In this document: positions 43,321-51,806 of the stretch, piece by piece
How the letters are laid out: the number at the start of each line of letters is the position of its first letter
How positions within the stretch are numbered: position 1 is the first letter of the stretch
Assembly (NCBI RefSeq): GCF_028021195.1
Contig: NZ_CP115668.1
Coordinates: 2,356,001-2,420,000 of the forward strand
Reading direction: 5' to 3'
Source of the DNA: Cutibacterium equinum
GTDB lineage: Bacteria; Actinomycetota; Actinomycetes; Propionibacteriales; Propionibacteriaceae
Length of the DNA stretch: 64,000 bases
Notes under the pieces: generated by a model
What the model saw: the letters and a program-made list of their open reading frames with translations, nothing else
Database searches by the model: none
What the model was told of the DNA's origin: nothing
Position numbers and translations under genes: made by a program

Positions 43321-44607
43321 ATGGGTTCGAGTGCAAGGTTCGTCGACGGAGACACCCAACTCGATTTCAACAAGGTTGTCGCCACTGACGGCCAGGTGGG
43401 TTACGACGTCGCAGGTCTGCTCAACAAGACCGGCAATGTCATGATCGACCCAGGGTTCGTCAACACGGCGTCCTGCACGTCTCAGATCACCTACATCGAC
43501 GGCGAGAAGGGCATTCTGCGCTACCGCGGCTACCCGATTGAACAGCTCGCCGAGCAGTCCACCTTCCTCGAGACCGCTTACCTCGTTCTGTACGGCGAGC
43601 TGCCGAACAAGGCTCAGCTGGAGGGGTTCGAGGAGCGGATTCGCCGCACCACCCTCATTGATGAGCGAATGCGCGACCTGTTCCGTTGCTTCCCCCGTCG
43701 CTCCCACCCCATGCCCGTGCTCGCCGCCGGCATCATGGCCCTGTCGACCTTCTCCCAGAAGTCGTCGGGAACTGACCCCGACCAGATCGAGGCTGCGACC
43801 ACCCGTCTGATAGCCAAGGTCCCGACCCTGGCCGCCTTCGGTTACAAGAACTCGATGGGTCAGCCGACCCTCTACCCCGACAATTCGCTGAGTTACGTCC
43901 AAAACTTCATCCGGATGAGCTTCGGCTTCCCGACTGAGCCTTACGAGTTCAATGACGAGATCACCCGAGCTCTGGAGACTCTCCTCATCCTGCACGTCGA
44001 TCACGAGCAGAACTGTTCAACCTCGACAGTCCGCATGGTTGCGTCGTCGGGCGCGAATATGTATGCCGCCGTTGCGGCAGGAGTCAATGCGCTGTCCGGT
44101 CCGAAGCATGGTGGCGCCAACCAGGCCGTTCTCGAGATGCTGCAGTACATCCGCGACTCCGACATGACGACCAAGGAGTTCGTCCGCAGGGTCAAGGACA
44201 AGCAGTCCGACATCAAGCTGATGGGCTTCGGCCACCGTATTTACAAGAATTACGATCCGCGCGCCGCCATCATCAAGAAGCACGCTGATCGCATCATGGA
44301 GCTCCATACCGGTCGCGAGGACCTTCTCGAGATTGCCAAGGAGCTTGAGGAGACCGCGCTGAGCGACGACTACTTCCGGGAGCGCAAGCTGTACCCGAAC
44401 GTCGACTTCTACACCGGTCTCATCTACGAGGCCATGGGCTTCCCGATGAATATGTTCACCGTGCTATTCGCCCTCGGGCGTCTGCCCGGCTGGATCGCCC
44501 AGTACCGCGAGCAGGCTGCCACCGGAGGCAACAAGATCTGGCGTCCGCGTCAGATCTTCACCGGGGCTGACCTGCGCGACTACGTGCCGCTGGATCAGCG
44601 CGCCTGA
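43321..44607 (+). CDS. gltA: Citrate synthase
   Basis: 428-residue type II (GltA) citrate synthase. Catalytic signatures: HVDHEQNCSTSTVRMVASSG, GPKHGGANQAV with the catalytic His, and GFGHRIYKNYDPRA with the second His; the N-terminal extension (LDFNKVVATDGQVG, YIDGEKGILRYRGYPIEQLA) is that of the hexameric NADH-sensitive enzymes. It condenses acetyl-CoA and oxaloacetate in the TCA cycle. ATG 43321 follows GAAGGA by eight bases. It would use the acetyl-CoA produced by the ornithine pathway to its right, though it is a housekeeping gene. Confidence 0.96.
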   Translation: MGSSARFVDGDTQLDFNKVVATDGQVGYDVAGLLNKTGNVMIDPGFVNTASCTSQITYIDGEKGILRYRGYPIEQLAEQSTFLETAYLVLYGELPNKAQLEGFEERIRRTTLIDERMRDLFRCFPRRSHPMPVLAAGIMALSTFSQKSSGTDPDQIEAATTRLIAKVPTLAAFGYKNSMGQPTLYPDNSLSYVQNFIRMSFGFPTEPYEFNDEITRALETLLILHVDHEQNCSTSTVRMVASSGANMYAAVAAGVNALSGPKHGGANQAVLEMLQYIRDSDMTTKEFVRRVKDKQSDIKLMGFGHRIYKNYDPRAAIIKKHADRIMELHTGREDLLEIAKELEETALSDDYFRERKLYPNVDFYTGLIYEAMGFPMNMFTVLFALGRLPGWIAQYREQAATGGNKIWRPRQIFTGADLRDYVPLDQRA

Positions 44608-44614
44608 GTGTGCC

Positions 44615-44648
44615 AAAAGGTCCGGGAGCCGTGGCCCCCGGGCCTTTT
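44615..44648 (+). terminator. Intrinsic terminator after gltA
   Basis: AAAAGGTCCGGG pairs with CCCGGGCCTTTT (one G-T wobble) around a 10-base loop and ends in TTTT, eight bases after the gltA stop. Confidence 0.9.
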
Positions 44649-44862
44649 CCATGCCTTCTTCAGCAATCGGGAGCGTCCTCCCGAATTGTTCACAGCCACC
44701 CCAGACCCGAGTCGTCCGTTTGTGCCACCTGGCCGAGGTCACAACCCCGCCCGATGACGATTTTCGTCGGCTCCCCCACCGGCATGTCATTCCAGAGCCG
44801 CAACCACCCTCGAGCCGGCGTTTTTTGTGCACCGGTTCTGGGTTTTCAGGAGCTGGCGTCGC

Positions 44863-45918
44863 ATGGAGGACGGCGTCGATAGACTCCGGCGCATGGATTC
44901 GGCTGAAGCAATGAGTCTCCCCAAGGTCGTACTGCACGATCATCTTGACGGCGGGCTACGTCCGGCGACAGTTTTGGACCTCGCAGCCGAGCGTGACCGC
45001 CCTGTTCCTGCCAACACCCCCGAGGCCCTTGCCGACTGGTTCTTCGAGGCCGCTGACTCCGGTTCCCTGGCCCGCTACCTCGACACTTTCACCGAGACCG
45101 TCGCCCTCATGCAGGATGCTGACTCCCTGCGTCGCGTAGCGCGAGAATTCGTCGAGGACATGGCTGCCGACGGAGTTGTCTACGCCGAGACACGATGGGC
45201 CCCCCAGCAGCATCTCGAGCGTGGTTTGACCGCCGCGGAGGCCACCGAGGCGGTTCAGGCTGGCCTGGTGGAGGGGATGGAGTCGGTATCCAAGTCGGGC
45301 AGAATCATCATCGCGCGACAGATTCTGTGCCTCATGAGACATCTCGACGTCCCGCAGGACGTTGTCGACCTTGCCGTCAACCATGCTCCGGGGGTCGTTG
45401 GGGTCGACATTGCTGGTCCTGAGGACGGCTTCCCCCTTGCTCCCTTCACCGATGCCTTGAAGCGGGTCCAGGCAGCCGGGATCCACCTCACGGTCCATGC
45501 CGGCGAGGCGGCTGGCCCAGCGTCAGTTCTCGACGCCCTCGAGCATGGGGCCGAGCGTATCGGTCATGGAGTGCGCATCGTCGAGGACCGCGACGCATCT
45601 GGCTGGGGCCCGACGGCCCAACGCGTGTTGTCTGACCGGGTGCCATTGGAGGTCTGCCCTTCGTCGAACACCCAAACCGGTATCTGCCGCACAATCGCCG
45701 ATCATCCGCTGTCTGTCCTGTGGCCAGCAGGATTCAACCTCACCCTCAGCTGCGACAACCGTCTCATGAGCCGCACGACAACCTCCCGGGAAGTGGCACT
45801 GGTGTCGCAAACCCTCCGCTGGAACCGCCTCGACGCTCTCTCGGTGCAGCGCAATGCCCTCCATGCGGCTTTTTGCACCTCGGCTGAGAAGGAATCCCTC
45901 GCTGCCTTGCTGGTGTGA
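44863..45918 (+). CDS. add: Adenosine deaminase
   Basis: 351 residues of the amidohydrolase family. Motifs: VLHDHLDGGLRP (HxH zinc ligands near residue 25), GVVGVDIAGPEDG, LTVHAGEAAGP (His and Glu), HGVRIVEDR, PLEVCPSSN and TLSCDNRLMS with the zinc-binding Asp; the D-N pair is normal for the actinobacterial form. It deaminates adenosine to inosine in purine salvage. AGGAG (44848-44852) lies ten bases before ATG 44863; ATG 44893 is also in frame. The 214 bases after the gltA terminator contain no other gene. It is convergent with alanine dehydrogenase, with a 54-base gap. Confidence 0.94.
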   Translation: MEDGVDRLRRMDSAEAMSLPKVVLHDHLDGGLRPATVLDLAAERDRPVPANTPEALADWFFEAADSGSLARYLDTFTETVALMQDADSLRRVAREFVEDMAADGVVYAETRWAPQQHLERGLTAAEATEAVQAGLVEGMESVSKSGRIIIARQILCLMRHLDVPQDVVDLAVNHAPGVVGVDIAGPEDGFPLAPFTDALKRVQAAGIHLTVHAGEAAGPASVLDALEHGAERIGHGVRIVEDRDASGWGPTAQRVLSDRVPLEVCPSSNTQTGICRTIADHPLSVLWPAGFNLTLSCDNRLMSRTTTSREVALVSQTLRWNRLDALSVQRNALHAAFCTSAEKESLAALLV

Positions 45919-45972
45919 GCTGCGCGTCATGGGGCGGCATCGGTGTGATGTCGCCCCATGATTATGGGTGTT

Positions 45973-47085
45973 TTAGAGCAGTTCGGAGACGTTGGAGACG
46001 TCCATGCCGAGGGCTTCTCCGACGCCGGTGGTGTAGAGCTTGCCGTTGTGGGTTGTCAGGCCGCGTGCGAGTTCTGGGCGTTTGGTGCAGGCGTTCTTCC
46101 AGCCTTCCTCGGCGATGAGCACGGCGTAGCGCATGGTGGCGTTGGTCAGGGCGTAGGTCGAGGTGTGTGGGACAGCGCCGGGCATGTTGGCCACGCAGTA
46201 AAACACCGAGTCGTGGACTGTGAACGTGGGCTCAGCGTGGGTGGTGGGATGGGAGTCTTCGAAGCAGCCGCCTTGGTCAATGGCGATGTCGACGAGGACC
46301 GAGCCTGGCATCATCTGTGCCACGGTGTCATTGTCAACCAGATGCGGAGTCCGGGCACCGGGGACCAGGACTGATCCGATGACCAGATCCGAGGCCGTGC
46401 AGGCTTCCTTGACAGCTAGTGGGCTGGAGAACTGGGTGCGGATACGTCCGTTGCTGACTTCGTCGATGTAACGCATGCGGGCGACGTTGACGTCGTAGAT
46501 AGTGACGTCAGCGCCCATGCCGTCGGCCACACGGGCGGCGCAGAATCCGGCCACACCGCCGCCGAGTACGGTGACGCGTCCGTTACGGACCCCCGAGCCG
46601 CCGCCGATGAGGACGCCGTTTCCGCCGGCTGGTTGCAGGAGGCAGTTCGCGCCGACCTGGGCTGCGAGGCGCCCGGCGATTTCGGACATGGGTGACAGCA
46701 GGGGGAGGGAGTGGTCGTCCATTTCGACGGTCTCGTAGGCGATCGAGGTGACCTTGCGCGCCAGGAGTTCGTCGGTGAGGGCCCGGTCGGCGGCCAGGTG
46801 GAGGTAGGTGAACAGGGTCAGGCCCTCGTGCATGCGGTGGTACTCGTCTGCGATGGGTTCCTTGACTTTCAAGATGAGGTCGGCGTCGTCCCAGACGGTG
46901 TCGGCGTTGTCGATGATCGTGGCGCCGGCGTTCTTGTACTGCTCGTCGGGAATGCCTGAACCCAGGCCGGCCCCTGCTTGTACCAACACCTCATGGCCGT
47001 GGCTGGCCAACGAATGGACGCCCGCGGGCGTGATAGCTACGCGGAACTCGTTGTTCTTGATCTCTGTGGGGATACCAACACGCAT
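45973..47085 (-). CDS. ald: Alanine dehydrogenase
   Basis: 370 residues, the standard length. The N-terminal MRVGIPTEIKNNEFRVAITP signature, LFTYLHLAAD, the NAD-binding GGGVAGFCAARVADGMG and SVLVDIAIDQGGCFE segments are those of Ald. It oxidises L-alanine to pyruvate and ammonia with NAD+ or the reverse. ATG 47085 with GGAG nine bases upstream is the start, not the longer in-frame option at 47193. It lies next to an Lrp-type regulator transcribed in the same direction, and a few kb from an operon predicted to make alanine from ornithine, with alanine racemase further right. Confidence 0.95.
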   Translation of the reverse strand: MRVGIPTEIKNNEFRVAITPAGVHSLASHGHEVLVQAGAGLGSGIPDEQYKNAGATIIDNADTVWDDADLILKVKEPIADEYHRMHEGLTLFTYLHLAADRALTDELLARKVTSIAYETVEMDDHSLPLLSPMSEIAGRLAAQVGANCLLQPAGGNGVLIGGGSGVRNGRVTVLGGGVAGFCAARVADGMGADVTIYDVNVARMRYIDEVSNGRIRTQFSSPLAVKEACTASDLVIGSVLVPGARTPHLVDNDTVAQMMPGSVLVDIAIDQGGCFEDSHPTTHAEPTFTVHDSVFYCVANMPGAVPHTSTYALTNATMRYAVLIAEEGWKNACTKRPELARGLTTHNGKLYTTGVGEALGMDVSNVSELL

Positions 47086-47258
47086 CGCACCTTCTCCTTT
47101 GACAGTGTGCTCGTAGACGTCATCGTCAACCAGCTGCGGGGAACAATGCGAGAATAAGCACTCACACGGTCCACCCGCAGCGCTCAGCAACAAGAACCCT
47201 TGACTCTTTCAAAATCGCCCTGCAAACCTCGGGATCCGTCCATCAGGAGCCGGCACTG

Positions 47259-48269
47259 TTAGCGATCGCCTCTCTGGCGGTCCCCGATCAGCGGAGGGCA
47301 GATGAACTCCCCGGTGGCACGTCCGGTAGGGCCCAGAATCCATCCCATCGACTTGTGACTACGCATGTAAACGATGGTTTCAGCCGGAGCGAGACCTGGT
47401 ATCGCCTCCGCGATCGCCGACTCGATCATGCCGATCCCGTTCTGACGCTCCACCCGGAAGTTCACCCGCAAGTTGTTGTTGCCCGTGATCCACATGCACG
47501 ACCGCAGCCCCGGTTGCTGGCGCAACAACTCCAGCACCCTGGCCTTGTGATTGAGGGGGATGGTGGCCGTCCAGGTGCACTCCAAATTCCACCCGCCCAG
47601 CTCCGGGGAGACGTCACATCTGAGCTGGATCTTCCGGGTGGTGAGCAGTTTTTGCAACCGGCGATGCAAGGTGCTGGCCGGAATGTCCAGGGTCCTGGCC
47701 AGAGAGGTTGCACTGGCGCGTCCGTCAATCGCAAGCAACTCGGCCAGCTCACGATCCAGATCGTCTGGCGGCAGAATCCACAGCTCCCCCGCATGCGGGT
47801 TCTTGGCCAGAGTTCTCTCCGCCTTGTCGAGGGCATTGATGTGCCAGGCGTCCGACCCGATGACGACCGACGTCACCAACGCGCTGCGTGACCCATGAAC
47901 ACCGCGCAGCCCACCGATCCAATCGATGACCATGTCAGAGAGAGTGGGAAGATCGGGCGCCACGACGGTGAGCAACAGGTCACGATCCCCGGTCGTCTCG
48001 TCGACGCTGACGATCATCGGATTCGCGCACAAAGTCTTGATGACCTGGGGCAAGCTCTCGGTATGACAGTCAACCTCGACGATGGCCGTCATCTGCTGAT
48101 TGAGGTTCGGACAAGCGGTTATCCAGGCGGTGCCGTCATCGACGAGACGCTGCCAGCGATGAGCAACGGTCGTTGGTGACACGCCCAGGATCTTGCCCAC
48201 TTTGGCCCAGGTGGCACGCGGGTCGATCTGCAGGACGTTGACGAGTCGTCGGTCCAGCTCTTCGTACAT
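47259..48269 (-). CDS. Duplicated Lrp/AsnC-family regulator
   Basis: 336 residues, about twice the usual 150-160. There are two AsnC-type units: HTH 1 (ELDRRLVNVLQIDPRATWAK, GVSPTTVAHRWQRLVDDG), RAM-like domain 1 (about residues 65-150), HTH 2 (DRELAELLAIDGRASATSLA, DIPASTLHRRLQKLLTTRK) and RAM-like domain 2. The fused dimer can bind two half-sites as a single chain. Lrp/AsnC proteins sense amino acids. It is divergent from the ornithine operon, 303 bases apart, and 173 bases upstream of ald, so it is the prime candidate for controlling both. ATG 48269 has AAGGAG four bases upstream. Confidence 0.87.
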   Translation of the reverse strand: MYEELDRRLVNVLQIDPRATWAKVGKILGVSPTTVAHRWQRLVDDGTAWITACPNLNQQMTAIVEVDCHTESLPQVIKTLCANPMIVSVDETTGDRDLLLTVVAPDLPTLSDMVIDWIGGLRGVHGSRSALVTSVVIGSDAWHINALDKAERTLAKNPHAGELWILPPDDLDRELAELLAIDGRASATSLARTLDIPASTLHRRLQKLLTTRKIQLRCDVSPELGGWNLECTWTATIPLNHKARVLELLRQQPGLRSCMWITGNNNLRVNFRVERQNGIGMIESAIAEAIPGLAPAETIVYMRSHKSMGWILGPTGRATGEFICPPLIGDRQRGDR

Positions 48270-48399
48270 GTGTCTCCTTCGACGCACTGGGAAGATATCC
48301 AAAAGTCTCTCACCTTGGTTGGAGAAAATGTGCAGCTACCCTCCCAGTTCTGCGCACATCTGCAGCAGGGGCCGATGCACAACCTTCCAGTGACAAGGT

Positions 48400-48462
48400 A
48401 GGGGCCGGACGGATCAACGAAGAGCCGTCGACCTGCACGAACGCAGGTCAGGGCAGGCCCCT
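48400..48462 (+). ncRNA. Candidate structured leader RNA (three-way junction)
   Basis: In the 303-base gap (48270-48572) before ord, the plus strand can fold as P1 AGGGGCC (48400-48406)/GGCCCCT (48456-48462) enclosing P2 GACGG/CCGTC (48408-48412/48425-48429) and P3 GACCTGC/GCAGGTC (48430-48436/48443-48449), with an AGGGCA joining strand, followed by CCCCTTTG. Stems are fully complementary. It could be a riboswitch-like or attenuator element for the operon; it does not match a riboswitch class I know. The rest of the gap shows no gene. Confidence 0.5.
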
Positions 48463-48572
48463 TTGACTACGGAAATGCCGCCAGCACAGTGCTTGCACGG
48501 TGCCTGACAACAGTGACCAGCAAAGAAGCCGGCTCGCTTCAGCACCCGACATCGTTGTCAGGAGGAACCACA

Positions 48573-49616
48573 ATGACCGCCACCAATCCCATCCGAGTCG
48601 TCCAGTGGGGCCTGGGAGCCATGGGCCAGGGAATGGCCAAACTCATCGCGTCCAAGGATGGACTGGATCTTGTCGGGGCCATCGATGTCAACCCGGCCCT
48701 GGACGGTAAGGACGTCGGCGAGGTGATCGGCATCGATCCCCTTGGAGTCCATGTCACGACTGATCCTTCCACCGTCCTCGATTCCGACAAGGTCGACGTC
48801 GTCACGATCGCCACCACCTCGTGGGTACGCAACCAGATTGCTGACCTTCGCACCATCATCACCGCCGGAATCAACGTCGTCAGCATCGCCGAGGAGATGT
48901 CCTGCCCCGAGGCCCAGAACCCCGAGATCGCCAAGGAACTCGACGAACTCGCCAAGACGCACGGCGTCTCGATTGTTGGTGTTGGCGTCAACCCCGGATT
49001 CGTCCTCGACCACCTCGTCGTCGCCCTGTGCTCCGGCAGCCAGGAGGTCACCCACATCGAGGCCCGCCGCGTCAATGACCTCGCCCCTTACGGCGAGACC
49101 GTGCTTCGCACCCAAGGCGTCGGAACTACCCCCGAGGAGTTCAAGGCCGGAGTCGCTGACGGCTCCATCGTGGGCCACGTCGGCTTCCCGGAATCCATCC
49201 GCCTCATCAGTGACGCCCTCGGCCTCGGGGTCGACTCGGTCGAGCAAAACATCGAGCCGATCATCGCCAACGTCGCCCGCCCCGCCCGCGACCGCACCGT
49301 CGAGCCGGGTCAGGTCGCCGGGTGCAACCACACGGCGGTCGGCCGTCGCGGAGGCGAGGAGGTCATCCGACTCATCCATCCCCAGCAGGTCGCCCCGGAA
49401 GCCGAGGGACAGGAGACAGGCGACTTCATCACCATCACCGGTGTCCCCGACATCTCGATGTCGACCGGACCGGAAATCTCTGGCGGCAAGGCCACCGCAG
49501 GTATCTGCGTCAACACCATCCCGCGCATCGTCGCTGCCACCCCCGGGCTCAAGCGCATCATCGATCTGCCCTCGCCGTGTGCCCTCATGGGGCCGTCGGC
49601 CTACGAGCGTCGCTGA
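48573..49616 (+). CDS. ord: 2,4-diaminopentanoate dehydrogenase
   Basis: 347 residues. The N-terminal Rossmann motif VVQWGLGAMGQGMAKLI, TSWVRNQIADLRTIITAG, and GVGVNPGFVLDHLVVAL are typical of the DAP-dehydrogenase family that converts 2,4-diaminopentanoate to 2-amino-4-ketopentanoate plus ammonia using NAD(P)+. AGGAGG sits ten bases before ATG 48573. The gene leads the ornithine operon and is followed by ortA 11 bases later. Context and motifs make the assignment secure, although dihydrodipicolinate-reductase-like proteins share the fold. Confidence 0.92.
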   Translation: MTATNPIRVVQWGLGAMGQGMAKLIASKDGLDLVGAIDVNPALDGKDVGEVIGIDPLGVHVTTDPSTVLDSDKVDVVTIATTSWVRNQIADLRTIITAGINVVSIAEEMSCPEAQNPEIAKELDELAKTHGVSIVGVGVNPGFVLDHLVVALCSGSQEVTHIEARRVNDLAPYGETVLRTQGVGTTPEEFKAGVADGSIVGHVGFPESIRLISDALGLGVDSVEQNIEPIIANVARPARDRTVEPGQVAGCNHTAVGRRGGEEVIRLIHPQQVAPEAEGQETGDFITITGVPDISMSTGPEISGGKATAGICVNTIPRIVAATPGLKRIIDLPSPCALMGPSAYERR

Positions 49617-49627
49617 GCGAGGTCAAC

Positions 49628-49975
49628 ATGGCAGAAATTCCCAACACCGCCCCGCAAGGCGACGGTCTGATCCTCGAAGGCACATGGGTGGAGGTTCGCA
49701 CCATCATCCTGCAACCTTCTGAACGCGCCGCCGCCGTACCGGCTGACACCGCCGCTACTCCCCTCGTGCAGTGGATCAGTGGATTCCTCGACGAGGAGGC
49801 ACACATCGGGGACGAGGTCACCATCACCTCAATCATCGGTCGGCATCACACCGGCGTCCTCGACCGCGTCAATCCCTGCTACAGCCACAGCTTCGGCAAT
49901 ACCGTGCCCGAGCTGTTGACGATCGGCACCATGCACGAACCCATCACGTCCCACGGGAAGGAGGACCAGTCATGA
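49628..49975 (+). CDS. ortA: 2-amino-4-ketopentanoate thiolase, alpha subunit
   Basis: 115 residues. The family block NPCYSHSFGNTVPELLTIG near the C-terminus and TWVEVRTIILQPSERA near the start match OrtA, the small subunit of the PLP-dependent thiolase that splits 2-amino-4-ketopentanoate with CoA to D-alanine and acetyl-CoA. The alpha subunit has no catalytic motif of its own and works with OrtB, whose ATG overlaps this stop by four bases. The large frame extending upstream to 49322 is a shadow; ATG 49628 is the natural start. Confidence 0.9.
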   Translation: MAEIPNTAPQGDGLILEGTWVEVRTIILQPSERAAAVPADTAATPLVQWISGFLDEEAHIGDEVTITSIIGRHHTGVLDRVNPCYSHSFGNTVPELLTIGTMHEPITSHGKEDQS

Positions 49976-51387
49976 GCAACTCCTATGACGACGTCATGGC
50001 TCGCCGCAGCGACATCATGCGAAGGGCCCTCGCCCTGGATTACGACAGCTTCCAGCGAGGTGACCTGGTCTTCGACTACGACGCCCTGATGTCCTCCACC
50101 GGCTACGGTCTCGACGACGTCGCTCGCATCCAGGCCGAGACGAAGGTGGGTCACACCCCGCTGTACGAACTGCATCGTCTGACCGATGCTGTCCGCGAAA
50201 TCGCCGGACCGGGCAAGGGGGCTCGGATCCTCCTCAAGGACGAGGCCGCCAATGCCTCCGGCAGCTTCAAGGCTCGTCGTGCGTCCCTGAGCGCCCACGA
50301 GGCGCAGGCCAAGGGGTTTGCCGGCATGGTCACGGCCACCAGCGGAAACTACGGTGCCGCCGTCGCATCCCAGGCCGCTCAGCGTGGACTCGCCTGCATC
50401 GTCATCCAGGAAATCTACGACTCTCACCACGTGGGCCAGCCGGAGATCGTCGAAAAGTCCCGGGCCTGTGAGGCCTACGGCGCTGAAGTGATCAAACTGA
50501 CGGTTGGGCCGGAGCTTTTCTACGTCCTGCTGCGCACCCTGGAGGACACCGGCTACTTCAACGCCAGCCTCTACACGCCGTACGGAATCGCGGGCATCGA
50601 GACCCTCGGTGCCGAGATCGGTCACGAAGTGCAGCAGCGTTACGGACGCCAACCCGACGCCGTCGTGGTCACCAATGCCGGTGGCGGCAACATCACTGGA
50701 ACTGCCCGCGGCTTGCGCAAAGTCGGCTGCGACGAAACCCAGGTCGTCGCCGTTTCGGTGGATCTCACCGGGCTGCACATGGCCTCCGACCACGACTTCA
50801 ACAACAAGTCGTTCACCACCGGCCACACCGGTTTCGGCGTGCCGTTCGCCACCTGGCCTGACCGGGTCGACGTCCCGCGCAACGCCGCTCGTCCGCTGCG
50901 CTACATGAATGGCTACCATCTGGTCTCCCAGGGCGAGGTCTTCTACATGACCGAACTTCTGGCCAAGATCGAAGGCCTGGAGCGTGGACCAGCCGGAAAC
51001 ACCAGCCTGACGGCTGCAGTTGCCATGGCTCGTCAGATGGATCGCGACCAGATCGTCGTCGTCCAGGAGACCGAGTACACCGGTGCCGGCAAACACCACA
51101 ACAGCCAGCTGTCCTTCGCCCGCTCGCGCGGTATCGAGGTCCGTCGTGGCGACCCGGCCGACAACATCCCCGGCAAGGCCATCGTCATTCCGGAACGCCT
51201 CAACCAGGTCGGTACCCGTGTCCTCGACCTCGACAAGCTGCGTCGCAGCTACCTGCGCCATGCCGGCCAGGTCATGCCGCCCGATGCATGGGGGGACGCC
51301 GAGCTGGAATTCCTGGCCGACGAGACCAACACCACCACTGATGCCGTCCGCCAGATCGGCGCTGATCTGGCCAAGGAAGGAGCATGA
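49972..51387 (+). CDS. ortB: 2-amino-4-ketopentanoate thiolase, beta subunit (PLP)
   Basis: 471 residues of the PLP fold-type II family (threonine-synthase-like). Lys100 in NASGSFKARRASLS is the expected Schiff-base lysine, with TSGNYGAAVASQAAQRG as the substrate loop and NAGGGNITGTARGLRKVG as the phosphate-binding loop. With OrtA it catalyses thiolytic cleavage of 2-amino-4-ketopentanoate. In Clostridium sticklandii the product is D-alanine; stereochemistry here is assumed by homology. It overlaps ortA by four bases and oraS by up to four. Confidence 0.93.
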   Translation: MSNSYDDVMARRSDIMRRALALDYDSFQRGDLVFDYDALMSSTGYGLDDVARIQAETKVGHTPLYELHRLTDAVREIAGPGKGARILLKDEAANASGSFKARRASLSAHEAQAKGFAGMVTATSGNYGAAVASQAAQRGLACIVIQEIYDSHHVGQPEIVEKSRACEAYGAEVIKLTVGPELFYVLLRTLEDTGYFNASLYTPYGIAGIETLGAEIGHEVQQRYGRQPDAVVVTNAGGGNITGTARGLRKVGCDETQVVAVSVDLTGLHMASDHDFNNKSFTTGHTGFGVPFATWPDRVDVPRNAARPLRYMNGYHLVSQGEVFYMTELLAKIEGLERGPAGNTSLTAAVAMARQMDRDQIVVVQETEYTGAGKHHNSQLSFARSRGIEVRRGDPADNIPGKAIVIPERLNQVGTRVLDLDKLRRSYLRHAGQVMPPDAWGDAELEFLADETNTTTDAVRQIGADLAKEGA

Positions 51388-51806
51388 TGTCCAACCCGGA
51401 TCAAGAGCGCATCGACCGCTACGAAGCCCTGCGTGCCGAGCTCGCCGACCTCGATGACGCTGCCCTCAAAGAACGCTTCTGGCAGCTGTGCGAGGAGGCC
51501 ATGACCCCGGTCGTCGATCTCGCCCGTACCCACACCACACCGTCGATCGAACGGTCCGTCCTACTGCGCATGGGCATCGACTCGGTGACGACCCACGCCG
51601 TCGTCGAGAACGTCTTCGCGGCAGGTCTGGGCGGCAAGGGAGCCGGCCACGCCGTACTGCGGCTGTCCCGTCGTGACGGCATCGGCCTGCGCGACGCAGC
51701 CACCTGCATCGCCGAGAACCCCAAAGTCCTCGACGAGCTGTTCGACGGCAGCCCACTGCCCCCGGCAAAGACACCGACGGAATCCAAGGAAGGAGTCTCG
51801 GCATGA
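51387..51806 (+). CDS. oraS: D-ornithine 4,5-aminomutase, S (small) subunit
   Basis: 139 residues. TPSIERSVLLRMGIDS, VVENVFAAGLGGKGAGHAVLRLS and DGIGLRDAA are the OraS signatures of the small subunit that contacts the PLP/B12 large subunit. Two ATGs (51384 and 51387) are in frame; AAGGAG ends at 51382, so 51387 has the better spacing. It overlaps ortB upstream and oraE downstream (ATGA), so all three are translated together. It has no catalytic residue known; its role is structural, aiding the closed complex. Confidence 0.92.
   Translation: MSNPDQERIDRYEALRAELADLDDAALKERFWQLCEEAMTPVVDLARTHTTPSIERSVLLRMGIDSVTTHAVVENVFAAGLGGKGAGHAVLRLSRRDGIGLRDAATCIAENPKVLDELFDGSPLPPAKTPTESKEGVSA

Noticed and set aside
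48421-48462. Cobalamin riboswitch before the B12-dependent operon
   Set aside because: GACCTGC resembles part of the B12 box, but the other conserved blocks of the class are missing, and B12-using catabolic genes are not the usual targets.
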